Positions 1 to 11,166 are shown, counted from the stretch's first letter. The stretch: 64,000 nucleotides of DNA from Dugong dugon (GCA_030035585.1 CM057460.1:134710714-134774713); one strand, 5' to 3'. Translations and numbers: made by a program. Notes: generated by a model from the letters alone, not told the origin.

Positions 1-1568
1 TCACTCATCTATGCCAAGAAATTTGGAAGACAGCTAGCTACCTGGCCAACCGACTAGAAGAGATCCATATTTATGCCTATTTCAAAGAAAGGTGATCCAA
101 CTGAATGTGGAAATTATCAAACGATATCCTTAATATCACATGCTAGTAAAATTTTGCTGTAAGAACATTTAAAAGCAGCTGCAACAGTATATTGACACGG
201 AACTACTAGAAACTCAAGCCGGATTCAGGAGAGGACATGGAACAAGGGCTATCACAGCTGATGTTAGATGGATCCTGGCTGAAAGCGGAGAATACCAGAA
301 AGATGCTTAGTTGTGTTTTATTGGCTATGCAAAGGCATTCAACTGTGTGGATCATAACAAATTATGGATAACGTTGCGAAGAATGGGAATTCTAGAACGC
401 TTAATTGTGCTCATGCCAAACCTGTACATAGACTGAGAGGCAGTCATACAAACACAAAGGAATACTGTGTGGTTTAAAGTCAGGAAAGGTATGAGTCAGG
501 GTTGTATTTTTTCACCATACCTATTTACTCTATGGAAACCCTGGTTGCATAGTGGTTAAGAGCTATGGCTGCTAACTGAAAGTTCGAATTCACCAGGCAC
601 TCCTCTGAAACCCCATGGGGCAGTTCTACTCTGTCCTATAGGGTTGCTATGAGTCAGATTCAACTCAACAGCAACAAGTTTGTGTTTTTTTTTTTAAATT
701 CAATCTATATGCTGAGCAAATTATCCGAAAAGCTGGACTATATGAAGAGGAACGTGGCATTAGGATTGGAAGAAAACTCATTAACAATCTGCGTTATGCA
801 GATGACACAACCTTGCTTGCTGAAAGTAAAGAGGACTTGATGTACTTACCGATGAAGATCAAAGACCACAGCCTTCAGTATGGATTACATCTCAACATAA
901 AGAAAACAAAAATCCTCACAACTGAACCAATAAGCCACATTATGATAAACGGAGAAAAATTGAAGTTGTCAAGGATTTCATTTTACTTGGATCCACAATC
1001 AACACCCATGGAAGCAGCAGTCAAGAAATTAAAAGAAGCATTGCATTAGGCAAATCTGCTGCAAAAGACCTCTTTAAAGTGTTGAAAAGCCAAGATGTCA
1101 CCTTAAAGACTAGGATGCACCTGACCCAAGCCATGATGTTTTCAATCACCTCATATGTATGGGAAAGCTTGATGATGAAGATGGAAGAAGAATTGCCGCC
1201 TTTGAATTGTGGTGTTGGTGAAGAATATTGAATATACCATGGATTGCCAAAAGAATGAACAAATCTGTCTTGGAAGAAGTACAACCAGAATGCTCTTTAG
1301 AAGCATGGTGAGACTTTCTCTCATATACTTCGGACATGTTATCAGGAGGGACCAGTCCCTGGAGAAGGACATCATGCTTGGTAAAGTAGAGGGTAAGCGA
1401 AAAAGAGGAAGACCCTCAACAAGATGGACTGACACAGCGGCTGCAACAATGGGCTCAACCATAACAACGATTGTGAGGGTGGTGCAGGACAGGCCAGTGT
1501 TTCATTCTGTTGTACATATAGGGTCGCTAGGAGTCAGCACTGACTCAATGGCACCTAATAACAACACC
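1..1568 (+). mobile_element. RTE/BovB-type LINE, 3' part, split by an AfroSINE
   Basis: The translation is clearly RTE/BovB reverse transcriptase, broken by stops and frameshifts. Positions near 330 read as a decayed YAKAF-D block, positions about 785-840 read NNLRYADDTTLLAESKEDL with the YADD catalytic motif, and later segments match the C-terminal region up to about 1480. It ends near 1568 in a tail reading gactcaatggcacctaataacaacacc. The AfroSINE at 533-696 interrupts it just before YADD. The 5' side lies outside the window. It is inactive. Confidence 0.9.
533..696 (+). mobile_element. AfroSINE inserted in the RTE LINE
   Basis: Opens ccctggttgcatagtggttaag, a degraded tRNA-like head, and ends in an A/T-rich tail after gggttgctatgagtcag. 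LINE coding similarity resumes directly after it, so it is younger than the LINE. Confidence 0.9.
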
Positions 1569-1610
1569 AATGTTCCTCAGTATCTGGATTATGAGTGAGT
1601 GTGTGTGTGT

Positions 1611-1812
1611 AAAGGAACCCTGGTGGCACAGTGGTTAAAGTGCTTGGTTGCTAACCAAAAGGTTGGCGGTTTGAACCCACCTACTGCTCCATGGGAGAAA
1701 GATGTGGAAGTCTGCTTCCAAAAAGATTTACAGCCTTGGAAACGCTATGGGGCAGTTCTACTGTGTCCTATAGGGTCGCTATGAGTCAGAATCGACTCGA
1801 ACACAGTGGGTG
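1611..1812 (+). mobile_element. AfroSINE
   Basis: Full-span copy: head ccctggtggcacagtggtta, B-box-like ggtttgaaccc, middle acagccttggaaacgctatg, tail gggtcgctatgagtcagaat. It lies 40 bases after the RTE LINE ends, and its tail is nearly the same as the LINE's. Confidence 0.93.
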
Positions 1813-2305
1813 GGTTGTGTGTGCATGTTTCTGTATTTTCCAGTTTTTATGCACTGAGCTTGTGTTAGTATCTTTGTGAGTAATTTTTAAAATAGTTTTT
1901 ATTTTCAGGTAAGACTAGAAGAAAATAGCACAAAGGGAGAGTGAGAGGTAAAGGGAAGACATGCAATAAGATATAGTACATTTTCTAGAGGGGGCCTGCC
2001 AATTAATCTCTGAGCTTCCCAGCAGCCAACACAAAGAGGCAACTCAATTAATTACTGACTTATAAAAACCGCTCAGCTTACTAGTTTATTATTATTCCAA
2101 TGCTTCCACTAAAGAAACAGAAGCATCATTTGCCCAAAGTCTCATGGCTAATATTTGGCAAAACTGAGAATGGAACCCTGGTCTTTCATATTCAGAAACA
2201 TTCATCTCTTCACTATATGCAGCTGTTCCAAAGGGAATGGGGTGATGCAGAAAAAGTTTCATGGAAGAGCTGTCATTGAGCTTGACCAGAAGTGTAGAAT
2301 TTCAC

Positions 2306-2823
2306 CGTTATGGATTGAATTGTGTTCCCCAAAAAATGTGTGTAGCAACTTGGCTAGGTCATGGTTCCCAGTATTGCAGGATTGTGTTATCTGATGTGAT
2401 TTCCTTACTATGATGAGATTATATGTGATCTCTTTATGTGTTGTAAATTCTATCACTGTGATGAGGTTATACTGATGAGGTTGAGAAGATTAGATAGTGT
2501 CTTAATGCAATCTCTTTTGAGATATAAAAGAGAGAAGTAGGCAGAGACACATAGGAACCTCATACCACCAAGAAAGCAGTGCCAGGAGCAGAGCATGTCC
2601 TTTGGACCTGAGGTTCCTGTGCTGAGATGCTTCCAGACCAAGGGAAGACTGATGCATCACAAGGACTTTCCTCTAGTGCCGACAGAGAGAGAAAGCCTTC
2701 TCCTGGAGCTGATGCCCTAAATTTGGACTTGTAACTTACTGGACTATGAGAGAATAAACTTCTCTTGTTAAAAGCCTTCCACTTGTGGTATTTCTGTTGG
2801 AGCAGTACTAGATGACTAAGACA
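2306..2823 (+). mobile_element. Solo LTR, MaLR-like (ERVL type)
   Basis: Starts with a mutated TG (cgttatggattgaattgtg), carries an AATAAA polyadenylation signal near 2752 and ends agatgactaagaca. The flanks are an exact 5-bp duplication, ttcac at 2301-2305 and 2824-2828. This is an old non-coding retroviral LTR; no internal genes are present. Confidence 0.85.
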
Positions 2824-3049
2824 TTCACCTACAAGCAAAAGAGATAGAAAAGGCATCTTAAATAAACAAATGGCAGGAGCAAAAACACAGCAATAGAAAA
2901 GCAAGATCAGTGAACAATAAGCTGTTAGTTTAGAGTTATAGTTGTGGGTATCCAGTTTATGTGAAATGTAAACACTCCTTACCCTTTGATTTAATACATT
3001 AAAATTTTTTCATTAAAATTTGATTCTAAAGATGATACGTTACCGAAAA

Positions 3050-3200
3050 AATTGAAGATAAGAATAACAGTAGTACCCCCATAGGATTTTTGTGAAGATG
3101 AAATGATAAAACATATAAAACATTTAACAGATTCTTGGCACAAGTAAGTACGCAATAAAAGTTAGCTACTATTATTACTAATATTATTATTTTAAGTCAA
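3050..3200 (+). repeat. MIR-type SINE 3' part
   Basis: Reads aagatgaaatgataaaacat ... gcaataaaagttagctacta followed by ATT repeats, the typical end of a mammalian-wide MIR. Diverged. Confidence 0.65.
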
Positions 3201-3518
3201 CTTAGTTCTTTCCAGGGATTCTTCAAAGCATCTCTTTTGTTTTGTTTTATTAGAATTTTTTTTCCTCCCTCTCTCCCTCCTTCCCGCCTTCTTTCCTTTC
3301 TCTGTTTCAACCATGGCCTTTTGGAGACAATGCTCTAACCTTCATTGTTTAAACTGAAAGGAGGCTGTAGACATTTCAGGTCACACTGGCAGGTCAGGCC
3401 ACCAAAAGAGAGACCAATAAGGAAACAGGCAAATCATGAGAGTGGCTGTTTATTCCCACTATGCACAAGGTCAGGTCTCTCTCCCAGGCTTTAGGTTTTG
3501 AACATTATCAAAGAGCAC
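3201..3518. other. Intergenic stretch with a pyrimidine-rich tract
   Basis: The only clear structure is a C/T-rich run at about 3262-3307. I see no gene or recognised repeat in the rest. Confidence 0.5.
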
Positions 3519-4034
3519 TGTCCTAGTCAACTAGCACTTCTATAACAGAAATGCAAGTAGATGGCTTTAACAAACAGAAATTTATTCTCTCATAGTCTAG
3601 AAGGCTAGAAGTCCAAATTCAAGGTGCCAGCTCCAGGGAAAGTATTTCTCTCTGTGTCGGCTCTGGAAGAAGGTCCTTGTCATCAATCTTCCCCTGGTCT
3701 AGGAGCTTCTCACTGCAGGGACCTCAGGTCCAAAGGACATGCTCTGCTCCCAGCTCTGCTTTCTTGGTAGTAGGAGCTCCCTCTCCTCTCTGCTTGATTC
3801 TCTCTTTTATGTCTCAAAAGAGATTGACTCAAGATCAAATCTAATCCTGTAGACTGAATCCTGCCTCATTAACATAACTGCCTCTTGTCCTGCCTCATTA
3901 ACATCATAGAGGCAGGATTTACAACACATAGGAAAATCACATCAGATGACAAAATGGACAACTACGCAATCCTGGAGAGTCATAGCCTACCAAGTTGACA
4001 CACATTTTTAGGGGACACAATTCAATCCATAACA
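3519..4034 (-). mobile_element. Solo LTR, MaLR-like, antisense
   Basis: The same family as 2306-2823 on the other strand: opens tgtcctagtcaactagcac and closes caattcaatccataaca. An exact 5-bp duplication, agcac, is at 3514-3518 and 4035-4039. No internal retroviral genes. Confidence 0.88.
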
Positions 4035-4103
4035 AGCACCTATTTGAATAACACAATAAGAATCAATACAGTATATATTATCACAGCAAACAAAATGATA
4101 CTT

Positions 4104-4987
4104 AACTCTTTCATAGGTGAATTTTTTTTTTTTTAATTTTTTGGTAATGCCATGTTTTTTCACTAATGGAATGGATGCTGAATCATTGTTTGTTGGGAGC
4201 TTTTTATTATTTGAAAAAATGGGGTTCCAATTGCAAGTGGGACGTATGTCCCATGTTCCATGAAGTACATCACACATGCAGGATTTATCAGTCCCACAGT
4301 GCATCACACTTCCTGGTTATACTTGAGCTATAAAATATTTTACCCGACTTTCCAAAAATACTAAGTGAACTTTGCACTTGCTGCACATAATTGTTAACAG
4401 TTTGATTTAGAGTGGGCCATATCAGTACCATGTTCCAAGAATGCATCACATTCATTGGCCATATCAGTCCATGGCCCAGGAAATGCATTACAAACTGTTT
4501 TTACCCCAAAAATAACTCACTTAGTTGAATATTTCCGAATGCCAGTAACCGTATCTTCCCAGTAAAAAACAGAAAACCAAACTCTTTGCCCTCAAGTCGA
4601 TTCCAACTCATAGTGACCCTATAGGACAGAGTAGAGCTGCCCCATAGGGTTTCCATGGAGCAGCTGGTGGATTCGAGGTGGGAGAGGGAGAGATACCTTC
4701 CCAATAACACAAAGGAATAGTAAACATACTTGCAAGCCTTATCTCCCTGTACAGAAGCCAAAAGTCGAAAGTTTCACACAATCACTCCTCCGGGAAGCAT
4801 CTCGTCAGACAAATGGCTCTCAACAATCAAATGTGATGCAGACCAACTTCCTTCTTTTTTAGTCAGTTGAACCAGCGTCCACCACTACACCAGAACATAC
4901 TAAAGTGGCTCAAATGCCTGCCAATAAACCTCCAGGGGTTGAAAAATGTAACAGGGGTATATATATCCCATGGTCCATGAAAGAGTT
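4104..4987. mobile_element. Possible unclassified DNA transposon with inverted ends
   Basis: Left end aactctttcatagg (4104-4117) is the reverse complement, apart from one base, of right end ccatgaaagagtt (4975-4987). Inside, the phrase ccatgttcca(a/t)gaa with atcacac recurs near 4253, 4430 and 4969. It holds no open frame of note, and an antisense AfroSINE interrupts it at 4566-4680. The family was not recognised. Confidence 0.4.
4566..4680 (-). mobile_element. AfroSINE, antisense, truncated
   Basis: Reads cgattccaactcatagtgac ... gagcagctggtggattcgag, the reverse complement of the SINE's 3' two thirds. The tRNA-like head is missing. Confidence 0.85.
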
Positions 4988-5081
4988 TTAAATAACCAAA
5001 GAAGGCATAACACTATGTATTAGCTAATTAAAGAACTACAGAGGCAGAGCTAAAAACTTGGCTCTTTTTTTTTCCCTCTAA

Positions 5082-5475
5082 ATCAGTGGTTCTGAAAGCA
5101 GGATTTCTCCCCCCTTCCCGCCCCCGCCCCCACCTCCAGAACCCTGGTGGCACAGGGGTTAAGCATCTGGCTGCTAACCAAACAAATGGTAGGCAGTACA
5201 AATGCACCAGCTGCTCTTTGCAAACTCAATGGGGGCAGTTCTGCCCTGTTCTATGGGGTCGCTATGAGTGGCAATAGGAATTGACTAGATGGTAACAGAT
5301 TCCCCAGCTCCACCAGTATCATCAACATTACAAACAACTGTTTAAAGAGGTAAATTCTCTTGGCCCCACTCCAACACTTTTGAATCAGAAATGCTGAGGC
5401 TGGAAGCCAGAAATCTGCATTTTATCAAGTCCTCCAGGAGATTCTGATGTACACTAAAGATTGAGAATCCTTGAT
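5082..5475. mobile_element. MER5A-like hAT element split by a SINE
   Basis: The left end cagtggttctgaaagcagg and right end ctccaggagattctgatgta ... gagaatcc are the ends of a MER5-type MITE. The AfroSINE at 5137-5300 sits in the middle. Confidence 0.7.
5137..5300 (+). mobile_element. AfroSINE
   Basis: Head aaccctggtggcacaggggt, middle tgggggcagttctgccctgt, tail gggtcgctatgagtggcaat. Inserted into the MER5A-like element around it. Confidence 0.88.
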
Positions 5476-7110
5476 CTAGATAAGTTGACTTTTACCTGAA
5501 GAGTTGTTCTGCTGAGTGTGGAAAAGCATCAGTAGACTTGATTGTCATCTCCCCCTGTTCTTATGACTCAAAGTGGGAGAAAGAGGAAGATCTCTAGCCT
5601 AAAGGGAGGTTAAGAGTTAGTTTCTCTCACCACCCTAGGCAAGTGGAGGAGATAGGTAAGTGGAGACATTCCTATAGCAACAAGTCTTCAGAAAAATTGA
5701 GTTTGACCTTGTCCCAACAGATAAGTCAACAGGTATTAGCAGGTGGCTATGACACTGGCAGCATGAAATGGGTGGTTTCTATTGCGTTATGCTGTCCCAG
5801 AGAGATATCCGGCCCTCCCTTTCACTGGACTGTCAGTATGTAGTCCTTTATGACAAGGGCAGGAAATGGGAGTAGGGTTGCCCATTCACATGAAGGGAAG
5901 TTAGGCATTCAGGCAGGGGCTGTTAGGTAAAAGCAACTCCAACTCACTAAGTCTTTTAAAACATGAATTCAAAAGTCAATCACACTCTAATATCTTAAAC
6001 TTAAACTACTATATTTAATCAAGTTCCATTAGCCTGTTCTATATTTAAAGGCTATGACTTCAAATATTTCAAGGGAAAGAAAGATTCAAAGACAGCCTCA
6101 TCATAATTGTTATTTACCTGGAGGATCCTGGTTCCATACACATGGATTATTTTAGAAAAACAATTATCCTACAAAAACAAACTGACAACTTTAATAAAAG
6201 ATATCCTCACAATTGCATCTTGATAGTTTTTTTTTTAATTTTTGGAGAAAAATTATTAGTATAATCCCTACCAATTACAATATGGTTTCTCAGATTATTT
6301 CAGGGTTATTTTGTATAATTTATTCATTAAGCATTGTATAATAATTAAATGTAAAGAAGAAAGCTTAAGGTTATTTATTTAATTAGCATATTCCTTTAGA
6401 CATGCAGGGCAACAACAGAATGATATATTAAGACTGCTTCTTCATTTATAAAATGACTTTAATATAAAAATGCACTGAAGAATAAAACATCCTCACTATG
6501 GATACTATGAATAATAAACAAAAATATCACACTATATCTCTATGGAAATAATATATTGGCTCTATGTATAAGATTCCTTTTCCATTTATGCAAATATTTT
6601 CCATTTATACTCTATTTGCCAAGATAAAACCATTTTAAAAATGCTTTCTTAAAATGACACAATTGTCTTTACTTCTTCTAAGCCCTACATTTTCTTTCAA
6701 CTAAAGATATTTTTTACAGTTTTAGGTTTTTCCAGAGATTAATTTAGAAAAGGATTAGGTATCGAGTTAGGGAAAAAAAATAAAAATTTAAATGTTATGT
6801 AAAGTGTACCAAATGGAAGGAATTTTCCTCTGATTCTAGTTTGCTGGCACATTGGTTTCCAAAAAATTTTGTTATGCAAATATATGGAAATTGTTTTATT
6901 AATAGAAAGAGAAATGTCTATGTTCTGTATGCACGTTGTTCTTATTTCTTGAGCCCTGTTCTGACTAGGAGCTAACATTAACACCGGGAATTAAGTTTCT
7001 TGGTAATATCAAGGCTTTTTTGAGAATGAATTTGTCTAATAATGGTACTTTGAAATATAATTCCCATTCAAACGTCATCAGATTCACAGCTTTTAGAGAT
7101 GATTTAAGTG
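5476..7110. other. AT-rich intergenic sequence, nothing recognised
   Basis: AT-rich throughout with several short homopolymer runs. Both strands were read for coding potential and known repeat ends, and none was convincing. Open frames here are under 85 codons and lack family likeness. Confidence 0.5.
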
Positions 7111-7287
7111 TCAGAGAAAAAAAGGAAGACCGTCAGTGACATGGATTGACACAGTGGCTGCAAAAATGGGCTCAAACATAGCAATGATTGTGAGGGTGGC
7201 ACAGGACCGGGCAGTGTTTTGTTCTGTTGTACACAGGATTGCTATGAGTTGGAACTGACTCTACGGCACCTAACAACAACAACAGAA
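7111..7287 (+). mobile_element. RTE LINE 3' end, 5'-truncated
   Basis: Starts within the last coding segment (aaggaagaccgtcagtgaca, matching 1407-1440 of the first copy) and ends ctacggcacctaacaacaac. It parallels the end of the 1-1568 copy over its whole length. Confidence 0.9.
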
Positions 7288-7534
7288 ACACAGTAAAATC
7301 TGCGATTCCCTCATTAGTCTGAACTTTAAATAGATCATATATGTTGGCTTGAAACACAACATACTGAGCTCTTTCATAGTCAGCCAAAAACTTTTACTAT
7401 TACTACCCCTCTTTTTAATACTTTGTGAAGTGGGAAGAACAGAGTCAGCAGGAAACAAAATATGCCTCTTTAGCCCGTGTCTTACTACCTGCAGGCCACT
7501 GTTTTGTCTCATTAGGCCAGAATTTAAGGACTGA

Positions 7535-7660
7535 AATTCTTTTATTTGGCTAAGTTCATTATCTCTCTAATCTTCCCAAGAAGCCATTAAGTTATTATTA
7601 TTATCTTCATCTTATGGATAAGGAAGTTGAGGCACAAAGATATTAAGAAACCACAGGGCT
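7535..7660 (+). repeat. MIR-type SINE fragment
   Basis: Reads ttattattattatcttcatc ... ataaggaagttgaggcacaa, a phrase typical of MIR cores. Confidence 0.65.
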
Positions 7661-7810
7661 TGCGTGCATCACCACTACACAACATTACCAGAGAGAGAGG
7701 AGCCCAAACCAATTTGCATTCATGGATTGTGCAACGACTTCCCCTAAACGATAGGATCTACTGCATACATCCTTTCCAAAGGATAAAATCTGACTATGAT
7801 TGTTCACAGT

Positions 7811-7875
7811 ATTTACCTTATAATATCATAATATTTACCTTATAATATAATATTATAATTACCTTATAATATCAG
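7811..7875. repeat. Short AT-rich tandem repeat
   Basis: Three imperfect copies of a unit reading accttataatatcataatattt, each about 22-25 bases, directly before a SINE. Confidence 0.7.
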
Positions 7876-7888
7876 CTATGATAAAGAA

Positions 7889-8107
7889 AAGGAGCCCTGG
7901 TGGTGCAGTGGTTAAGCGCTTGCTCGGCTGCTAACAGAAAGGTCAAGGTTCGAACCCATCAGCCACTCCTCAGTAGAAAGAGGTGGTAATCTGCTTCCGT
8001 AGAGATTACAGCCTTGGAAACCCTCTGGGGCAGTTCTGCTCTGTCCTATAGGATTGCTATGAATAGGAATCGACTCAAGGACAGCAGGTTTGATTTTTTG
8101 TGGGTTT
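7889..8107 (+). mobile_element. AfroSINE with 12-bp target duplication
   Basis: Full-length: head ggagccctggtggtgcagtg, tail tcgactcaaggacagcaggt and a T-rich end. Flanked by the exact duplication tatgataaagaa at 7877-7888 and 8108-8119, which fixes both ends. Confidence 0.95.
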
Positions 8108-8139
8108 TATGATAAAGAAGATGAATCCTACTTTTCCAA

Positions 8140-8480
8140 AGGTGATTTGTGGTTGTATTATTTAGGATTAGGTTTGTCTGCATGTGACAGAAATCACCAA
8201 ACAATGGTGGCTTAAACAAGACAGAAATTTGCTTCTGTCTCATGTAAAAGCCTAGACTAGGTATCCCTGAGCTGATGTGGCAGATTCTCAGAGACAGGGA
8301 CTCAGGCTCCCACTACTTTATTGCTACAACAGTCCCAAGTTCACCTTATGGTCCTAAATGGCTGCTGGAGCTCTTACAATTACATGTGAATTCCAGCCTA
8401 CTGGAGGGAGAAAGTGGGGAAAGGACATGTCCCGCCTTTTAAGAATATTTCCCAGAAGTTGCACATACTACTTCTGTTTA
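8140..8480. repeat. Old interspersed repeat, family unresolved
   Basis: Phrases such as ggtggcttaaacaagacaga and gctgatgtggcagattctc read like an ancient mammalian LTR or DNA element. I could not assign it. Confidence 0.45.
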
Positions 8481-8862
8481 CACATTAAATGGGCAGCGAA
8501 AGCTTAGTGATATAATCATCCCTGGCTGTACGGGAGGCCAGGAAAAGTTCTCTTTATTCAGGGTAGCCATGACCTCACTTAAATTTGAATGCTTATTATT
8601 AAGGAAGAATAGGAGTGAAGATGGATTTGGGGGGTTAAATGGCAGTCCCTGCCACAGGAGAGGAAAATGCATTCATGTTGGGGGAATCAAGACGGTGGTT
8701 TTGGGACCAGAGAGAACTGGAGAGCAGAGACCCACAGAGGCAGACAGATGTTACCACACGGAGATCTGGGCCAGATGTTGCCAGATCTTTCGTATTTAGA
8801 GAGAAGCCAGAAATCTTGACTTTTATGTGAAATTTCCTGATTTTTTTTTTTATATTGTCAGC

Positions 8863-9384
8863 TGTCATAGATTGAATTGTGTCCCCCAAAAATGTGTGTT
8901 AACTTGGCTGGACCATGATTTCCAGTATTGTGTGATTGTCCGCCATTTTGTCATCTGATGTGGTTTTCGTATGTGTTGTAAATCCCGCCTCTATGATGTT
9001 AATGGGGCAGGATTAGAGGCAGTTACGTTAATGAGGCCTGACTCAACCTATAAGTTTAGGTTGTATCTTAAATCAATCCCTTTTGAGATATAAAAGAAAA
9101 AAGCAAGCAGAGACACAGGGGAACCTCATACCCCAAGAAAGTAGTACCAGGAGAAGAATGTGCCCTTTGGACCCAGAGTCCCTGCACTGAGAAGCTCCTA
9201 GTCCAGGGAAAGATTGATGACAAGGACCTTCCTCCAGAACTGACAGAGAAAGAAAGGCTTTCCCTGGAGCTGACGCCCTGAATTTGGACTTCTAGCCTAC
9301 TAGACTGTGAGAAAATAAACTTCTGTTTGTTGAAGCCATCTACGTGTGGTATTTCTGTTATAGCAGCACTATATAACTAAGACA
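8863..9384 (+). mobile_element. Solo LTR, MaLR-like
   Basis: Runs from tgtcatagattgaattgtg to agcactatataactaagaca, with an AATAAA near 9315. The flanking pentamers tcagc and ctagc match only partly. Closely related to the LTRs at 2306, 3519, 32401 and 51581. No retroviral genes. Confidence 0.85.
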
Positions 9385-9695
9385 CTAGCTAATTAAAAAA
9401 GATTTTAAGTGGTGTGGAACAAATCAAACTCATCTGTGTCAAGCCCACAGGCTGGATATTTGCTGTCTTTCATCTAAAAGAATTGGCTTTGTTTCTTTTT
9501 TAGATTTATTATTTTTAATCAAACAACACATATCGATTGAAGACTACAATGAGAAAGGTACCATGTCAAGGGCAATGAAGAACAGAAAGATAAAATCTTT
9601 CATTGGAACAAGAAAGTCTGATGTTAGAGACAAGGTTTAGGACTAGAATTGAAAAAAAAAAGAGGTTGCAGTAACTGTTTTTCAGTTTTGCTGTA

Positions 9696-10006
9696 CAGGT
9701 AGTCCCTGACTTAACACGGGATTCCGTTCCGACGACTCTATCGTAAGTCGGTTCTAAGCAGAACATCTCATTTTTATTTTTTTAGTTTTCATTATTATTG
9801 CCTTTTATTATCAGTATCTTTATAAATTTGATCTTTATTTGTCTTTGGGGCTGGCATGAGAATGATAACATCAGCAAATTATATGCTGCGACATTGTATA
9901 TAGTACATTTAACTAACCATAAGATGTACTAAAAACCCCCAAAAAATGAATGGTCGTAAGAATGGTTCGCGGTAACTCGAATAGGTTATAAGTTGGGGAC
10001 AACCTG
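9696..10006. mobile_element. Non-autonomous Tigger/pogo-like MITE
   Basis: The 311-bp element has inverted ends: left caggtagtccctgactta, right taagttggggacaacctg. A TA dinucleotide flanks each side (9694-9695, 10007-10008), the expected Tc1/mariner-pogo target duplication. It has no coding capacity. Confidence 0.82.
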
Positions 10007-10440
10007 TATTTTGTTTTGTTTTTGGTTCTGTTTCTTTAGCTGATGCCTAATACTGTATTTTATTTCCTAAGGTCTTTCCTCAATGTGTAATAGTTGACAT
10101 TCCCATTTCTCAAGTAATTCACTGTCAGAATTCTGTATTCATAAAATGCATCTCTTTAAAATACTAAATATTCTCTGTCTTATTTCTTTGACTGAAAAGT
10201 TGCTTTAAGCCTTTCTCTACTTGTGCCAATCCTTGTAAAGTTAACTATATACATACACATGTCATAATGTATGTCTGAACTTGTTAATGTCCTCAAAAGG
10301 GTGTGTGATGGGACAAAAATTATTGATATGTGTCTACAACATTTACAACTGCCTCCCCCAGAGAAATGAGAGCTATGAGTCATTTCTCTTGGGAAAAGCA
10401 GTGAGAGTGGAACACAAACTAATCTTCCGTGCCCCAGGGG
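10007..10440. other. Intergenic sequence, nothing recognised
   Basis: AT-rich DNA with no gene or repeat that I can name. Confidence 0.5.
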
Positions 10441-10489
10441 CATGAGTCACCTGAGCCTCTGGTGCCATAACAACAGGCAGACTGGAGTC

Positions 10490-10690
10490 AAGACCAGCTA
10501 CATAATTTGCAGGGCCCACTGCAAAATGAAAACGTGGGGCCCCTTGTTCAAAAATTGTGAATTTCAGGATGACTGTAATAGAGCACTAAACCAAGCATGG
10601 AACCTTTCTAAGTGCAGGGCCTTGTGTGACTGCACAGGTCACGAGCCCATGAATCCAGCCATAGCTTTAGTAGTGGACTTATGGACACTT
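10490..10690 (+). repeat. Possible old repeat, family unresolved
   Basis: The text around gcagggcccactgcaaaatg and gtgcagggccttgtgtgact reads like a shared mammalian repeat I have seen elsewhere but cannot name. A 170-codon frame crosses it (10442-10954) without any protein-family likeness. Confidence 0.35.
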
Positions 10691-10991
10691 CCGGCAGGCA
10701 AGGTGAGGAGCAGATGGGCAGCAGGAAAACATGGTTCAGAGTGCCACGGCTCAAAACATGGGGTGAAGTGTTTTTGTTCTGTTTTGTTTTTTCAAGGAGC
10801 GTTTAGGAGTGGGAGAGGCACAGAAGTTTTCAGTAAGAGGAAAAAAAACACAAACAAAGGGGAAATGATAAGGGCTTTTTGTTTGTTGAAGTTGCTGTCC
10901 TCTGCATGTCCCCCTTTATGGTGTTTAAGAAATATGACGAGACAGTCATTTTGAAAGGACTTTGTAGTCTGTAAGATATTGCTTCCACTCA

Positions 10992-11158
10992 TATAAAAAA
11001 AAAAAAAAATCCATTGCCATCAAATCGATTCCAACCCATAGCAACCCTATATGACAGAATAGAACTGCCCCACAGAGTTTCCAAGGAGCAGCTGGTGGAT
11101 TTGAATTGCCAACCTTCTGGCTAGCAGCCATGGCTCTTAACCACAGCACCACCAGGAC
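10992..11158 (-). mobile_element. AfroSINE, antisense
   Basis: Begins with a 14-A run and reads cgattccaacccatagcaac to gcaccaccaggac. The flanks share tccactca (10984-10991, 11159-11166); the right copy partly overlaps the SINE's own end. Confidence 0.9.
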
Positions 11159-11166
11159 TCCACTCA

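Noticed and set aside
785-1049. Active reverse transcriptase with YADD motif
   Set aside because: Stops and frameshifts break the frame on both sides and a SINE splits it; only a short piece reads through.
2301-4039. A shared ..CAC target preference of the LTRs (ttcac, agcac, atcac)
   Set aside because: The elements lie in different orientations, so the shared letters do not align relative to the LTRs; three cases are too few.
7889-7960. tRNA gene from the tRNA-like SINE heads
   Set aside because: They are SINE heads with degraded arms, repeated about thirty times with tails and target duplications; not functional tRNAs.
10442-10954. 170-codon open frame
   Set aside because: No protein-family likeness, partly in repeat-like text, no promoter or splice context; chance frame.
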